In this document: positions 6,740-16,575 of the stretch, piece by piece | Layout of the letters: every line of letters starts with the position of its first letter | Numbering within the stretch: position 1 is the stretch's first letter | Assembly: GCA_016713585.1 (NCBI GenBank) | Contig: JADJOV010000005.1 | Location: 1-64,000, forward strand | DNA: 64,000 nucleotides | Reading direction: 5' to 3' | DNA from: Bdellovibrionales bacterium | GTDB taxonomy: Bacteria; Bdellovibrionota; Bdellovibrionia; Bdellovibrionales; Bdellovibrionaceae | Notes under the pieces: generated by a model | Databases searched by the model: none | What the model saw: the letters and a program-made list of their open reading frames with translations, nothing else | Told to the model about the DNA's origin: nothing | Position numbers and translations under genes: made by a program

Positions 6740-9700
6740 ATGGACAAAAGGCCTGTTCAGGACATTTCGTTGGTTTTGTTGAGAGCTTTTGCTCTGTTTT
6801 CGTTTTCTGGTTGTTACATGAGTGGTGGGGTCTCGATATTGGAGTCGGATCTAGTGAAGGGCCCTATTTCAGTGCAGAAAGTCTATCTAGACACCGTTCA
6901 AATCACAATGAGCGAGGGCTCCGTAGCCATTATCAATGTTGCATTGACAGACTACTTAAAGAAGGACTTGTCGGTTGCTCTTAGTTTGAATGACCCCGAG
7001 CATCGATTTCAGTCTATTGCCAACACACTATTGATTCCGGCGGGGGCACTTTCCCAGCAAGTCATTTTGCAGACAATAGATGATAACATCTATCAAGGGA
7101 ATCAGATTGTCACATTGTCGATTGCTTCTAGCGAAGCTACCGTATCTGCAGATCCCAATACTCTCACGATTAATCTTCTAGATAATGATCCATTACCATC
7201 GGTGCAGTTGAGTTCCGCAAGTCAAAATATCAATGAAAATGCGAACACCGTGTCGGTGAGCGTGCTTCTGTCTGCCGCCTCGGGTGTGGATGTGACGGTC
7301 CCTATAATAGTCTCGGGGACAGCGATAGGTGCAAACGATGACTATTTAATGGGAACGACTCTTCCTGTTGTTATTCCAGCGGGGAGTACCAGTGCATCAG
7401 TTAACTTAACGATCATTGATGACAGTGTTGTTGAGCTCGATGAAACGATCATATTCACTTTAGGTGTTCCAACAAATGCGAGCGGTCCCCCAATGGGTGG
7501 GGTCGCTGTGCATACCCTGACGCTCATTGATAATGACGTGAATTTAAGCATCAGTGATGTCACAGTCACTGAGACTTCAGGGAACGCAATTTTTTCTATT
7601 TCTATTAGCAAAATATCAATTCAGAATGTTCAGGTGAACTGGGCCACGGCCAATGGGACAGCCTTAGCGGGGACAAACTTTGCCACTTCAACAGGAACGG
7701 CAACCATTTCCGCAGGCAATTTGACAACAACAGTGACTGTTCCCATTATTGATTCCCCAGATGTCTGTGCTGGGAATCGAATTTTTTATGTCAATTTGTC
7801 CAGCCCGGTAAATGGAGTGATCCTTGATAGTCAAGGTCTCGGGACAATTCAAGAAAATGATTACCCAACGCTCAGTATATCTTCAATGACAGTCGAGGAA
7901 GGCTTAATGGCTGATCCAATCGTGAGTTTGTCCCAAGCTTGCGATGAAAATATTAGTTTTAACTATTCCACAGCGGACAATACGGCCGCAGGGTTTTTGG
8001 ACTTTTTTCCAATGGTAAATATGCCTTTGACGATCGCTGCCGGTGCAACCTCAATTCGAACTCCAGTCACACTATTCAATGACATGCTTGCCGAGGGGAC
8101 AGAAAGTTTTTCAGTGACTATTAGTAACCCCAGTCGCGGTAGTATTCTGCCGATGGGAGATACTGGTCAGGTGACTATTAATGATAACGACCTTGCTAGA
8201 GCTGCTGCGACGGATGTCGCCCAAATCAAAACAGGTAACAATCATGTTTGCATATTAACAACGACTGGTGTTGTTAAGTGCTGGGGTCGCAATGATCATG
8301 GTCAGTTGGGTCAAGGAATTTTTTCTATCAAAGAGGAAGTTCCAACAGTTGTGGACTTCGCTTCAGTCCCTGCGACCGCGCTTTCAGCCAGTTGGAAACA
8401 TGGATTTGGAAGTTTTACCTGTGCCGTCGTTGGCGGAGCTGCCAAATGTTGGGGATATAATACGAGTGGGCAGCTTGGTAATAGTTCAGTCACGACTGTA
8501 AATTCGCCGGTGACAGTCACGGGGCTTAGCTCCAACGTCACTGACATTGCGACGGGAGGGACCTTCGCTTGTGCTGTAGTTGCTGGCGGAGTCAAGTGCT
8601 GGGGCTCAAACTCTTATGGTCAGCTTGGAAATAGCACAACTGTCCCTAGCACCTCTCCGGTGGATGTGACTGGTTTGGGGGCAGGCAGCGGGGTCCTGTC
8701 GATTTCTGCTGGCTCTGAAACCGCTTGCGCAATTCTCGGCGGCGGTACGAGTGTTAAATGCTGGGGACGCAATGATTTTGGACAACTAGGAAATAATTCA
8801 ACAATAAGCTCATCAAGCCCTGTGGATGTCATCAATATCAATTCTGGAGCTACCAAGGTGTCTAATGCGACCTACCACACTTGTGCTTTGGTTAGCGGCG
8901 GTGTCAAGTGCTGGGGAGGTAATGGATATGGACAGTTGGGAAATGGCAACAACATGGCCCAACTGACCCCCGTTGATGTGAGCGGATTAACTACAGATGT
9001 TGTTGATATGGGGGTTGGCGGCGACGATAACACTGGCAATCCTTATTCTTGTGGAGTTCTGACCTCGGGTGCTGTGAAATGCTGGGGAAAGGATAGTGGC
9101 TATTCCCATTTTGGTCCTGCGACACCTGGAGCAACGAACATACCCTTTGCCAATTCAGCGATACCAAGCGGTGCGAGCCTTATTTCACTATCGATTGATT
9201 TTGTTTGTGCAAAGATTGGCTTGGGGGTCAGTTGTTGGGGTGACGATAATGATGGATACTTTGCTCGCATTGGGAGTCAATTAAATTTGAAACCCTTTGA
9301 CACTCTCTTCACGGCAAATGTCAGTGGAATTTCCATCGGTGGACATGGATCCAGTTGTGTGATTGTGAACGGGGGAGTCAAATGTTTTGGCGCTAACGGA
9401 TATGGTCAACTTGGCAATTCATCTTATCTATCATCCTATGCCCCGGCTGACGTCTCTGGACTGCCTGGCAGCGTGAGTAAGGTTGCGATATCGGGCAATG
9501 GATCGGGTGGGGATGGGCAGGCTCATACCTGTGCGATCACTTCTGATGGTGCCCTCAGGTGTTGGGGTGCCAACGGTCGTGGACAGGTTGGTGATAATTC
9601 AGTGATCCACAGAAATGCTCCCGTCATGATTTTTGCTAATGGGGTTCAAGATGTTGATGTTGCCTTTGGAAATCACACCTGTGCGATTCTTTCCACCGGT

Positions 9701-10414
9701 GCCTTGAAATGTTGGGGACGGAATGATTATGGACAGCTAGGCAATGGCTTAACTTCAAACTCTTCGGTTCCTATTGACCCTATAGGATTGTCCAGTGGGG
9801 TGACTCAAGTTGCGGGTTCTCAGGGGCATACCTGTGCCATTGTCAATGGAGGTGTCAAATGTTGGGGAAGTAATGGCCATGGCGAGTTGGGCTTAGGAAG
9901 TGCAGGGGCATCCATTTTAACACCACAAGACGTTCCTGGGCTCAGTTCAGGGGTAACAAGTATTTCCTCAGCCGGTTTGGTGTCAAATTCAAAAACCTGT
10001 GTTGTGCAAAACGGAGGAGTGAAATGCTGGGGACGCGGATCGTACGGAGCTTTGGGGAACGGAAGTTTGATAGATAAGTATTCCCCGACGGCAGCTGTTG
10101 GACTTGGAAGTGAAATTGTTAAGGTGAAGGTCAATGAACGGCATGCCTGTGCGCTAACAACATCGGGGGCCTTGAAATGCTGGGGCGCCAATTATGGGGG
10201 GGAAGTGGGTGTTGGGGACATAACCCAATATAGTTCGCCCGTCAGTGTGCCAGGAATGCAGGCGGGTATCCTCGATGTTGATCTTGGCGAAAATAGTACT
10301 TGTGTCTTAGTCGTTGGTGGCTCTGTAAAATGTTGGGGGAACAATCTTTTTGGATCACTGGGTCTTGGTTATTCTTTTCAATCGGTGCTTCCTGTGGAGA
10401 TTTTATTTCCCTAG
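6740..10414 (+). CDS. Calx-beta/RCC1-repeat surface lipoprotein
   Basis: A 1224-residue protein. The N-terminus is a lipoprotein-type leader (LVLLRAFALFSFSGC, lipid on about Cys 28). Residues about 50-490 are four Calx-beta domains, each closing with a 'LIDND' or 'INDND' type strand and having 'E.....VEL.ET..F.L' calcium-loop features. Residues about 495-1224 contain roughly 13 RCC1-type repeats. Their signature is 'HTCA....GGVKCWG.N..GQLGNG', for example CALVSGGVKCWGGNGYGQLG. The repeats should form one or two seven-bladed propellers. The fixed Cys pair in each blade (C.......KCWG) would make disulphides outside the cytoplasm. Large adhesive or surface-binding proteins of this build are common in Bdellovibrio relatives. 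The ligand is unknown. No clear ribosome site precedes the ATG. Confidence 0.85.
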   Translation: MDKRPVQDISLVLLRAFALFSFSGCYMSGGVSILESDLVKGPISVQKVYLDTVQITMSEGSVAIINVALTDYLKKDLSVALSLNDPEHRFQSIANTLLIPAGALSQQVILQTIDDNIYQGNQIVTLSIASSEATVSADPNTLTINLLDNDPLPSVQLSSASQNINENANTVSVSVLLSAASGVDVTVPIIVSGTAIGANDDYLMGTTLPVVIPAGSTSASVNLTIIDDSVVELDETIIFTLGVPTNASGPPMGGVAVHTLTLIDNDVNLSISDVTVTETSGNAIFSISISKISIQNVQVNWATANGTALAGTNFATSTGTATISAGNLTTTVTVPIIDSPDVCAGNRIFYVNLSSPVNGVILDSQGLGTIQENDYPTLSISSMTVEEGLMADPIVSLSQACDENISFNYSTADNTAAGFLDFFPMVNMPLTIAAGATSIRTPVTLFNDMLAEGTESFSVTISNPSRGSILPMGDTGQVTINDNDLARAAATDVAQIKTGNNHVCILTTTGVVKCWGRNDHGQLGQGIFSIKEEVPTVVDFASVPATALSASWKHGFGSFTCAVVGGAAKCWGYNTSGQLGNSSVTTVNSPVTVTGLSSNVTDIATGGTFACAVVAGGVKCWGSNSYGQLGNSTTVPSTSPVDVTGLGAGSGVLSISAGSETACAILGGGTSVKCWGRNDFGQLGNNSTISSSSPVDVININSGATKVSNATYHTCALVSGGVKCWGGNGYGQLGNGNNMAQLTPVDVSGLTTDVVDMGVGGDDNTGNPYSCGVLTSGAVKCWGKDSGYSHFGPATPGATNIPFANSAIPSGASLISLSIDFVCAKIGLGVSCWGDDNDGYFARIGSQLNLKPFDTLFTANVSGISIGGHGSSCVIVNGGVKCFGANGYGQLGNSSYLSSYAPADVSGLPGSVSKVAISGNGSGGDGQAHTCAITSDGALRCWGANGRGQVGDNSVIHRNAPVMIFANGVQDVDVAFGNHTCAILSTGALKCWGRNDYGQLGNGLTSNSSVPIDPIGLSSGVTQVAGSQGHTCAIVNGGVKCWGSNGHGELGLGSAGASILTPQDVPGLSSGVTSISSAGLVSNSKTCVVQNGGVKCWGRGSYGALGNGSLIDKYSPTAAVGLGSEIVKVKVNERHACALTTSGALKCWGANYGGEVGVGDITQYSSPVSVPGMQAGILDVDLGENSTCVLVVGGSVKCWGNNLFGSLGLGYSFQSVLPVEILFP

Positions 10415-10615
10415 GCTTGGCCTGAGCTCGCCCAAATAGGTCACACCAGTTAACAAAAAATGTCGATGATCTGCCCCTCTCCAACTCTCAACAATAAACC
10501 AGCGCTAGAAGAGATTTGAAAGGTGGTTTTTAGGCACACTTCTTGAAAAAGCAATGGGTTTTCTATTTTTACAAGTTAAGAATATTTTGGTAACGGCAAA
10601 CAACTGAGGCTAATT

Positions 10616-12196
10616 ATGAGGTCGAGAGCGCGGAACTTAGAGATTCCTCAAAATCAGAACCAATCGGACTTTTCCGCAATTCCATGGATAACATCAATTT
10701 TAACAAAACCTATCCTCGTCCTGCTCACCTGCCAAATATCTTTGATATCTTGGGCCACAATCACCCCAGGAACAAGAGAGAACATAAGACAAGACAAGTC
10801 GTCTGTTCGGACGGGCAGTGACGATCTTGAATTGGAATTTGAAAATTCCGATTCATCTGGGCTAAATTGGATGAGGATCCCAGAAGAGTTCATTCCGCAT
10901 ATTCAGAGCATCTACGGAGCTTCACCTGGGAGCTTCGAATATGAGACGACCAAACCATTTTTACGAAGGTTTCGCATCAACAGAAAAAACCCGTATCAGA
11001 GTCAATCAATTCGTCGCCTGAGTTGGACCGAGCTCAAGCTATCGCCGGATACGCCAAAAACAATCCGTGACTGCTGGCACGTATTTGTGAGTGGAGGATT
11101 TTGCAACAAACCAATTCCGCCTCCTAAGGATAAATATTTTACTGAACACGGCACACTAGATATTCTCAAGTATGTGCGCTGGGTATCAAAAACAAACGGT
11201 CTGGTCATAGGACGTCAACTTCTTGAGCAGAAGCTAGCAGAAAGTGATAACTCTCAAGGCGAGCTTAAAGCGCGAATTTTAAAAACGACAGTCGATAAGG
11301 ATCTGACATACCCGGACTCCTTTTCAACAATCCCTCCGCAGGAAAGGGAAAAGATTGGTGTCTATCTTGTTCTAGGTATTGGGGGTGAGAACAGTCCCAA
11401 CGCCGCCCTCGTTCTGGACACCGCAGAACAAATCAGAAAAATGGGTTTCCAGTCTGAGATGTTGAAGGTTGATGCCAATCGAGGTAGCGAATACAATGCA
11501 AAGCTTTTGCAGGATCTGATTTCTCAACGGCTCCCAACTATAGAGAAAGCTATCTTTGTAGCTGTGAGCAAAGGAGCCGCGGACTTTATTACTTATTTTT
11601 TCAATTATGGCGAGACCCTCCCAAGGGTGGAGCGGGAAAAGGTTAAGCTGATGGTGACTCTCAGTGGAGTGATCAGGCCGGCGATCGTGGCTAAATATAT
11701 TTCAGAAACCAATCGTCCAATACCCGCTCTTCTCAAAAGCTTTCTGGTAGTCTCTGGGCGGAAAGCAATGATTGAGGGGATTAGATCACTCACCCAGAAT
11801 CCATGGAAAGACCGTGATAAGAAATTGATACATAAGCTCTTTCCAAATATGAAATGGATAAGTTTACCCACGCTCCCAGAGGGTGATGAGGCCGTGACCC
11901 ATCTCAGTCTCTGGGAAGGCTTCTTAAAAACGCCAACATATCATTGGGCCATCAAGAGCTCGCCAATGGATGGTTTAGTTGAAAGCGCTGCCTCAGTGTT
12001 GCCGCCTGACACAGATATTCCAGAGGCAATCATCCCGGTTTACGGTCCCCATGCTATGGCCTTGGGTTTCTATAACAAGGAACTGCGAGTAGCACCGGTC
12101 GCGATGAATGGCGTTTTTGATCGAGTTGTCCCAGCAGCTGGCGGCGAAGTCCTGAGCGCAATGTTTCGGGCCCTGCCCCAGGATCTCATAAAATAG
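10616..12196 (+). CDS. Secreted alpha/beta-hydrolase-like protein
   Basis: A 526-residue protein with a basic N-terminus and a hydrophobic segment at about residues 28-46 (PILVLLTCQISLISWAT) that can act as a signal or anchor. The middle part has a lipase-like core: a strand GVYLVLGIGGENSPNAA, then 'IFVAVSKGAADF', where VAVSKG would be the nucleophile elbow (Ser in a loosened G-x-S-x-G), then KLMVTLSGVIRP. A later 'VYGPHAMALGF' might supply the His. The call is fold-level only; the substrate is unknown. It is followed after 40 bases by another secreted unknown, and this pairing recalls the larger hydrolase pair at 31-37.8 kb. Confidence 0.55.
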   Translation: MRSRARNLEIPQNQNQSDFSAIPWITSILTKPILVLLTCQISLISWATITPGTRENIRQDKSSVRTGSDDLELEFENSDSSGLNWMRIPEEFIPHIQSIYGASPGSFEYETTKPFLRRFRINRKNPYQSQSIRRLSWTELKLSPDTPKTIRDCWHVFVSGGFCNKPIPPPKDKYFTEHGTLDILKYVRWVSKTNGLVIGRQLLEQKLAESDNSQGELKARILKTTVDKDLTYPDSFSTIPPQEREKIGVYLVLGIGGENSPNAALVLDTAEQIRKMGFQSEMLKVDANRGSEYNAKLLQDLISQRLPTIEKAIFVAVSKGAADFITYFFNYGETLPRVEREKVKLMVTLSGVIRPAIVAKYISETNRPIPALLKSFLVVSGRKAMIEGIRSLTQNPWKDRDKKLIHKLFPNMKWISLPTLPEGDEAVTHLSLWEGFLKTPTYHWAIKSSPMDGLVESAASVLPPDTDIPEAIIPVYGPHAMALGFYNKELRVAPVAMNGVFDRVVPAAGGEVLSAMFRALPQDLIK

Positions 12197-12236
12197 TCCT
12201 ATTTTCTAAAAAAGCCTACAGAAAGAAGGAAATACT

Positions 12237-14169
12237 ATGAACAAAATGATCAACAAACAAAAGGTGACTCTGACTGTCGTTCTTTCGCTGATGGTTGGAA
12301 ATTATTCTTTTGCGGAAAAGTCCAACGTTACCGGTTCACGAACAGACTCACAGGGAATCTCAAGGCAGACTTCCTTAAACCTCGTGTTGTTCTTCAATTC
12401 AGAAAGTCTGAAGACTAAATTCATTACCTATGATACGTTTGATTTGAACTCCCCAGAAGGAATTTCATCGCTAGCAAAGCTGCCGAATTTGTTCTTAATC
12501 ATCAAAAACTCAGAAAGATCTTAAGAAACAAGGGGGCCAAATTGGTTCGCAGGCAGTTGTCGGTGTGGATCTAAAACAGCCCTATAATTTGTTTGATATC
12601 ACAGACGGCGGATTAAAAGCCGCCAGCCAAAAGATTCTTCAACTGATTGAGAAAATAGAACACAATATTAAGGCTGAAGAGAGTAAGTATCAGATAGCTC
12701 AGATCAGTCGAGCTTTACAACAAAACTATACTGATGCTTATGATGGAGATTTCGATATTTTGAAAATACCAATTTATTTAGTTCGCTATCTATCAAAGCC
12801 ACAAGTTTCATTTCAGGAAGTAGGTTCTGTTGAAACACCCGCCTTCTTGAAAAATCAATTACAGACTAGGTCGACAAACCTGGGGGAGAATCTTTTTGAC
12901 TTTTTGAATTTGAAATCTGATCCGGCCGACTGTAAATACTCAAAGGCGAAAAGGGGCTACGGCGTTCATGCGGGATTTCAAGTTGAATGTCGCGGCGACG
13001 AGTACAAAGTCAAATTTGGAAATGAAATCTATTCCGGCCCTTTCAACGCTCGGATCTTTCGAGCTATGGGTTACTTGGCGCCAACGATTAACTACCAAAA
13101 GGCATTGACACTCCCTTATGATCGGAAAATGTTTTTGGAGATTAACGAACGCCGGGCGATGGAACTGAGTCTCAGCTTTGTTGGTGTACCTATTCGCAAA
13201 TTTACAAACAAGAAGAATTTTGACCCATTTACACTGGTTAAAAGTTTTCGTTTAAAGAATGGTCAGGAGATGTCTGGGGCTGAGGGCCGTAGGGCCCTTG
13301 TTGGCTCAGCGGGATTGGTTTTGAAAGAGGGACTTCCTCCTGAGGTTGGCACTTTAGAAGATTCAGATTTTAAGGAGGAATTTGAAATGCAGATTGCTCA
13401 GGTCGTGTTGGTCCCCACAACGATAACATCTAAAGACGATAAAACAATGGGAACGGAGATAGGCCTCTGGAGCATTAGTGATTTGGATTACAGTTCGTTT
13501 AAGGAAATGCAGGGCCTCATGGTCCTCAGTGCATGGATTGGAAACTATGATGTACGAAAGCAGAACTTGATGGTCAGTCTGGTTGGCGAAGGCAAGGAGA
13601 AAGAGCTGAAAATGGGCTTTGCCGACGCCGGTTCAGGTCTTGGTAAGGGAACCATTGGCTTAACAAAACCAACGTCTTCTGAGATTAATGATATGGCCTG
13701 GACTGTAACGACGGTGCAGAATCAGTTTCCTAAAGACAATTCTGGATTCCAACAATCTCAAGGTTCGGAGGCGGTGGTTCTATCTGGACTTTCGAATATG
13801 GAACCAAATAGCGATTTTAATAATATTAAGCTACCCTATGCGCGGTGGATTCTTGGGGAGATGTGCAAGAATATAAGTAAAGATCAATTGACAGAAAGTC
13901 TGGTTGCTTCTGGAATGAGCTCAGCCGAGATTGTTTTAGCTCGTGAAAAGTTGTTGAGTCGTCGGAATCAAATGCTAGTGGATTTAGAGATGCCAAATGA
14001 GCTGGTGCAAAATTGCTCAGTCCCTGCAAATAGAGATATCAGTTACGATCCCAAAAAAGATGGTTTGGTCTCTGTCTATTCAAAAATAAAGAACGCAAGA
14101 GTTGAGGCTCCCGATGACAACATGATCGTTGTTAAAGGAAAGGTCGTTCGGCGCCCTTCGGCACTTTGA
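12237..14169 (+). CDS. Large secreted protein of unknown function, two frameshifts
   Basis: The gene starts at ATG 12237 behind AGAAAGAAGGA and encodes a signal peptide (VTLTVVLSLMVGNYSFA). Around 12460 the reading shifts into a second frame (ASKAAEFVLNHQKLRKILRN). Around 12530, at a GGGGG run, it shifts into the frame that continues IGSQAVVGVDLKQPYN to the stop. Joined, the protein is about 640 residues. No catalytic motif was found. Recognisable stretches are GFADAGSGLGKGTIG and the C-terminal helices after MCKNISKDQLTE. It has conserved-looking Cys at the positions CKYS and CRGD. I treat the shifts as sequencing indels because all three frames read as good protein. Export is inferred, function unknown. 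Confidence 0.55.
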
Positions 14170-14209
14170 CCAATCAAACCGTCTTGATGACTTCAGTAAC
14201 TTCGACTAA

Positions 14210-14231
14210 CGAGCCTCGACGCTTAGGCTCG
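14210..14231. terminator. Hairpin between convergent genes
   Basis: CGAGCCT (14210-14216) and AGGCTCG (14225-14231) pair perfectly with an 8-base loop. It lies 40 bases after the plus-strand gene ending at 14169 and 22 bases before the end of the convergent minus-strand gene. There is no strong T tract, so termination is plausible but not certain. Confidence 0.4.
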
Positions 14232-14252
14232 AGGAAATCGTATTGATAAATT

Positions 14253-14975
14253 TCATCTGCGCGTTTGAATTGCACTTTTGAGAACAAAAGTTGGAATTCC
14301 AGTGAGATCACCTGCTCTGGTATAACTCACAATATGTAAAGCGGTTGCACTCCTTAACCTTTTTGCCGCGGTCAGCGTATATCTAAAGTAGATCGGATTT
14401 GGAAAGCTTTTGATATCTCTACTGTTAGAAAGAAGCCGAGTTTCTGTGAGCTCATAATCAGGCTCAGCAGTGAGTGGAACCACCGTATAGACATAGCTTG
14501 AGGCTCCCTTCATTGGGGTATTTGTTGTTTCATTATAGACAACACGCCTCCCATCATTTTTTGCTTCGAGAGCGGTAATTAGATTTGGAAAAGCTTTTCG
14601 TTTAAATTCAACTGATTCTATCAGTCGAAGGATTTTTTCTGGCTCAACACTCCGATCGAAGCAGTGAATGACCTCGAGTCGTATAAATCCCGATTCAAAG
14701 GTGAGGGCCTCGGGTGTCTTGATTCCAGTCAAATTTCCGATTTCATTAATAGAAATCGAGTTCTTGCAGTCTTGGCTCTCGTTGGTCTTGAATTTGGTTT
14801 CGCTACTCATGGTCAGACTCTGGACTTTTGCATCCAAAGCCGCTGCATATTCCTTTGTCAAAGGTGTTGAGGGGCTATACTTCAACACCTCAGTAATGAC
14901 GGCTTCAGGCGTCGGAAACGAAGCCCACCCCTGTCCCGCAATAAAAATTCCTAAATGGAAAAAAAGCAATTTCAC
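14253..14975 (-). CDS. Small secreted protein of unknown function
   Basis: I start it at GTG 14973-14975, because a GGGGAGGG site lies just upstream and the product opens with a perfect signal peptide (VKLLFFHLGIFIAGQGWA). Earlier in-frame starts up to 15119 would place 48 extra residues before the leader. The mature 220 residues contain ECF-like alternation and one C..C pair (DCKNS, HCFDR). 'YVYTVVPL' and 'YFRYTLTAAKRL' suggest a beta-rich fold. I recognise no family. It stands alone, convergent with the upstream plus-strand gene and upstream of pth on the same strand by sequence order, but it is transcribed after it. Confidence 0.6.
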   Translation of the reverse strand: MKLLFFHLGIFIAGQGWASFPTPEAVITEVLKYSPSTPLTKEYAAALDAKVQSLTMSSETKFKTNESQDCKNSISINEIGNLTGIKTPEALTFESGFIRLEVIHCFDRSVEPEKILRLIESVEFKRKAFPNLITALEAKNDGRRVVYNETTNTPMKGASSYVYTVVPLTAEPDYELTETRLLSNSRDIKSFPNPIYFRYTLTAAKRLRSATALHIVSYTRAGDLTGIPTFVLKSAIQTRR

Positions 14976-15174
14976 GGACCCTCCCCACGAGAAAACCATC
15001 AAGTTCATGATTTGGAGTCCGACGTAGCATGGATTGTACCCATGCCAAATCAAATGGGCGTGCCGTAGAATGGTTGACACCTGCCTAAGCTTTAGACAGG
15101 GGTCAGTTTTCGGCGTCACTCAGCCGAATTGCATCTGTAAATAACTTAGGGACATCGGCGGATGTTTTGAGCCC

Positions 15175-15738
15175 TTAGCCATTGAACTGACTGGCGGTCT
15201 TTGCATAGCCATCGAAGACAAGCATCTCGATGGCATCACAAGCTTTATTTAAGAAATCAGGCAGTTGCTGGAATTCTTCCTTTGAAAATTGACTCAAAAC
15301 AAAATCAGCAATCTCTTGCTGGGGATTTGCTGGGCGCCCCACCCCAAGACGGACCCTTGTGTACTCGTTAGTTCCAAGCTGCAATGAAATGTCTTTGATC
15401 CCATTGTGGCCGCCAGGGCCTCTGTTTTGTTGGATCTTCATCGTCCCAAAGGGCAGATCAACCTCGTCATGCACAACAATCAGATTTGCTGGGGGAATCT
15501 TATAAAAATTCATTAAAGGCTGCACGGATTCGCCTGAGCGATTCATAAAGGCCTGGGGTTTGACGACAATAATAGATTCGTCTTCCCACTTGAATTTTGC
15601 GACTAAGGCTTTATGGTCCGTGCTCTCGTGGGGCTTTCCCACGGATTGAAGCAACAGGTCAGCTGCCATAAAGCCCACATTATGCCTTGTGAGGGCATAT
15701 TTGGTTCCAGGATTTCCGAGGCCAACAATCATCCACAT
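15175..15738 (-). CDS. pth: Peptidyl-tRNA hydrolase
   Basis: Releases tRNA from peptidyl-tRNA that drops off the ribosome. The 187-residue protein is the normal length. It has the opening strand IVGLGNPGTKY, the catalytic His in LTRHNVGFMA (about residue 20), the asparagine in KPQAFMNRSG, the Asp of VVHDEVDLPFG, and GPGGHNGIKDI. All expected active-site residues are present. It follows rplY by 24 bases on the minus strand, and the order prs-rplY-pth is common in many bacteria, so the genes are probably cotranscribed. Cytoplasmic. Confidence 0.97.
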   Translation of the reverse strand: MWMIVGLGNPGTKYALTRHNVGFMAADLLLQSVGKPHESTDHKALVAKFKWEDESIIVVKPQAFMNRSGESVQPLMNFYKIPPANLIVVHDEVDLPFGTMKIQQNRGPGGHNGIKDISLQLGTNEYTRVRLGVGRPANPQQEIADFVLSQFSKEEFQQLPDFLNKACDAIEMLVFDGYAKTASQFNG

Positions 15739-15762
15739 AGAGGTCTCGTTATCAGAAAGGTT

Positions 15763-16488
15763 TTACTTTTTTGCAGCAGGAGCTTTTGGAGCAGCCTTAG
15801 CGTCTTTGGCGCCCGCAGCTGGCGCTTTCGCAGGGGCAGCTTTTGCATCCTTCGCAGCAGCAGGAGCAGCAGCTCCAGCAGCAGGAGCGGCTCCAGCGGC
15901 AGCAGCTTCAGTTGCAGGTTTTGCAGTTTCTTCCTCTTGAGCATTGACGACCGCAATCGTTAACTCTGTACCAGAAATGATTTTCAATCCAGCTGGAACC
16001 TTGAGATCGTAAACGTGAAGCGCATCTCCAAGTCCCATCGCAGAGATATCTGCAGAAATATTATCTGGAATATCAGTTGGTAGACATTCAATTTCAATTT
16101 GACGATTGACGACATTCAGAAGGCCACCCTCAGCCAAGCCAAGTGGTTTTCCTTCGAGCTTAACTTCAACGAAAACTCGAACAGCTTTGGTCAAATCCAA
16201 GGCGAAAAAATCCACATGCTGAGGTCGTCGAGTCACAGGATGGACGATGACCTCTTTAATGAGAACGACTTTCCCATCTGTTTTTTTATCCGTGCTTTTG
16301 AGATTAAAAAGAGCATTTTCATAACTGCGGACATTATATCGAAGAATGTCGCCTTCATAGATTGAAACGTTGGCGTTTTCCAAAGCTCCGTAAATGACTC
16401 CAGGGACTTTTCGGTCGTTGCGAAGGGCTCGGCTGACGCTCTTTCCAGTGGTTCGTGGTTCAACGTTTAGATCAATTCTTTGTTTCAT
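15763..16488 (-). CDS. rplY: 50S ribosomal protein L25/general stress protein Ctc
   Basis: Binds 5S rRNA in the large subunit. Residues 1-95 are the L25 beta-barrel (RIDLNVEPRTTGKSVSRALR, then VPGVIYG), and residues 96-185 the TL5/Ctc C-terminal domain (HVDFFALD, EIECLPTDIPD, DALHVYDLKVP). A tail of about 55 residues follows that is almost only Ala, Pro, Lys and Gly. Such low-complexity tails occur on this protein in other bacteria, and this one is long. A good CCAGGAGA site precedes the ATG. It sits 87 bases after prs and before pth. Confidence 0.96.
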   Translation of the reverse strand: MKQRIDLNVEPRTTGKSVSRALRNDRKVPGVIYGALENANVSIYEGDILRYNVRSYENALFNLKSTDKKTDGKVVLIKEVIVHPVTRRPQHVDFFALDLTKAVRVFVEVKLEGKPLGLAEGGLLNVVNRQIEIECLPTDIPDNISADISAMGLGDALHVYDLKVPAGLKIISGTELTIAVVNAQEEETAKPATEAAAAGAAPAAGAAAPAAAKDAKAAPAKAPAAGAKDAKAAPKAPAAKK

Positions 16489-16575
16489 AATTTAGTCTCC
16501 TGGAGAGCGGTCTCCTAATAATTTTAAAAAAAGCAGCAAACAATAACTAAAAAAATCAACTCTCCTCTTTCGAGC

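Noticed and set aside
8311..8856. Minus-strand frames opposite the RCC1 repeats
   Set aside because: They repeat with the same period as the RCC1 blades and simply mirror them.
12237..12565. A separate small gene before the 12.6 kb gene
   Set aside because: The frames join through two shifts into one protein with a signal peptide; a separate 95-residue gene is less likely.
15613..15963. Plus-strand Ser/Arg- and Ala-rich frames opposite rplY and pth
   Set aside because: They are the antisense of the Ala/Lys tail codons of rplY; strong codon bias opens the opposite frames.
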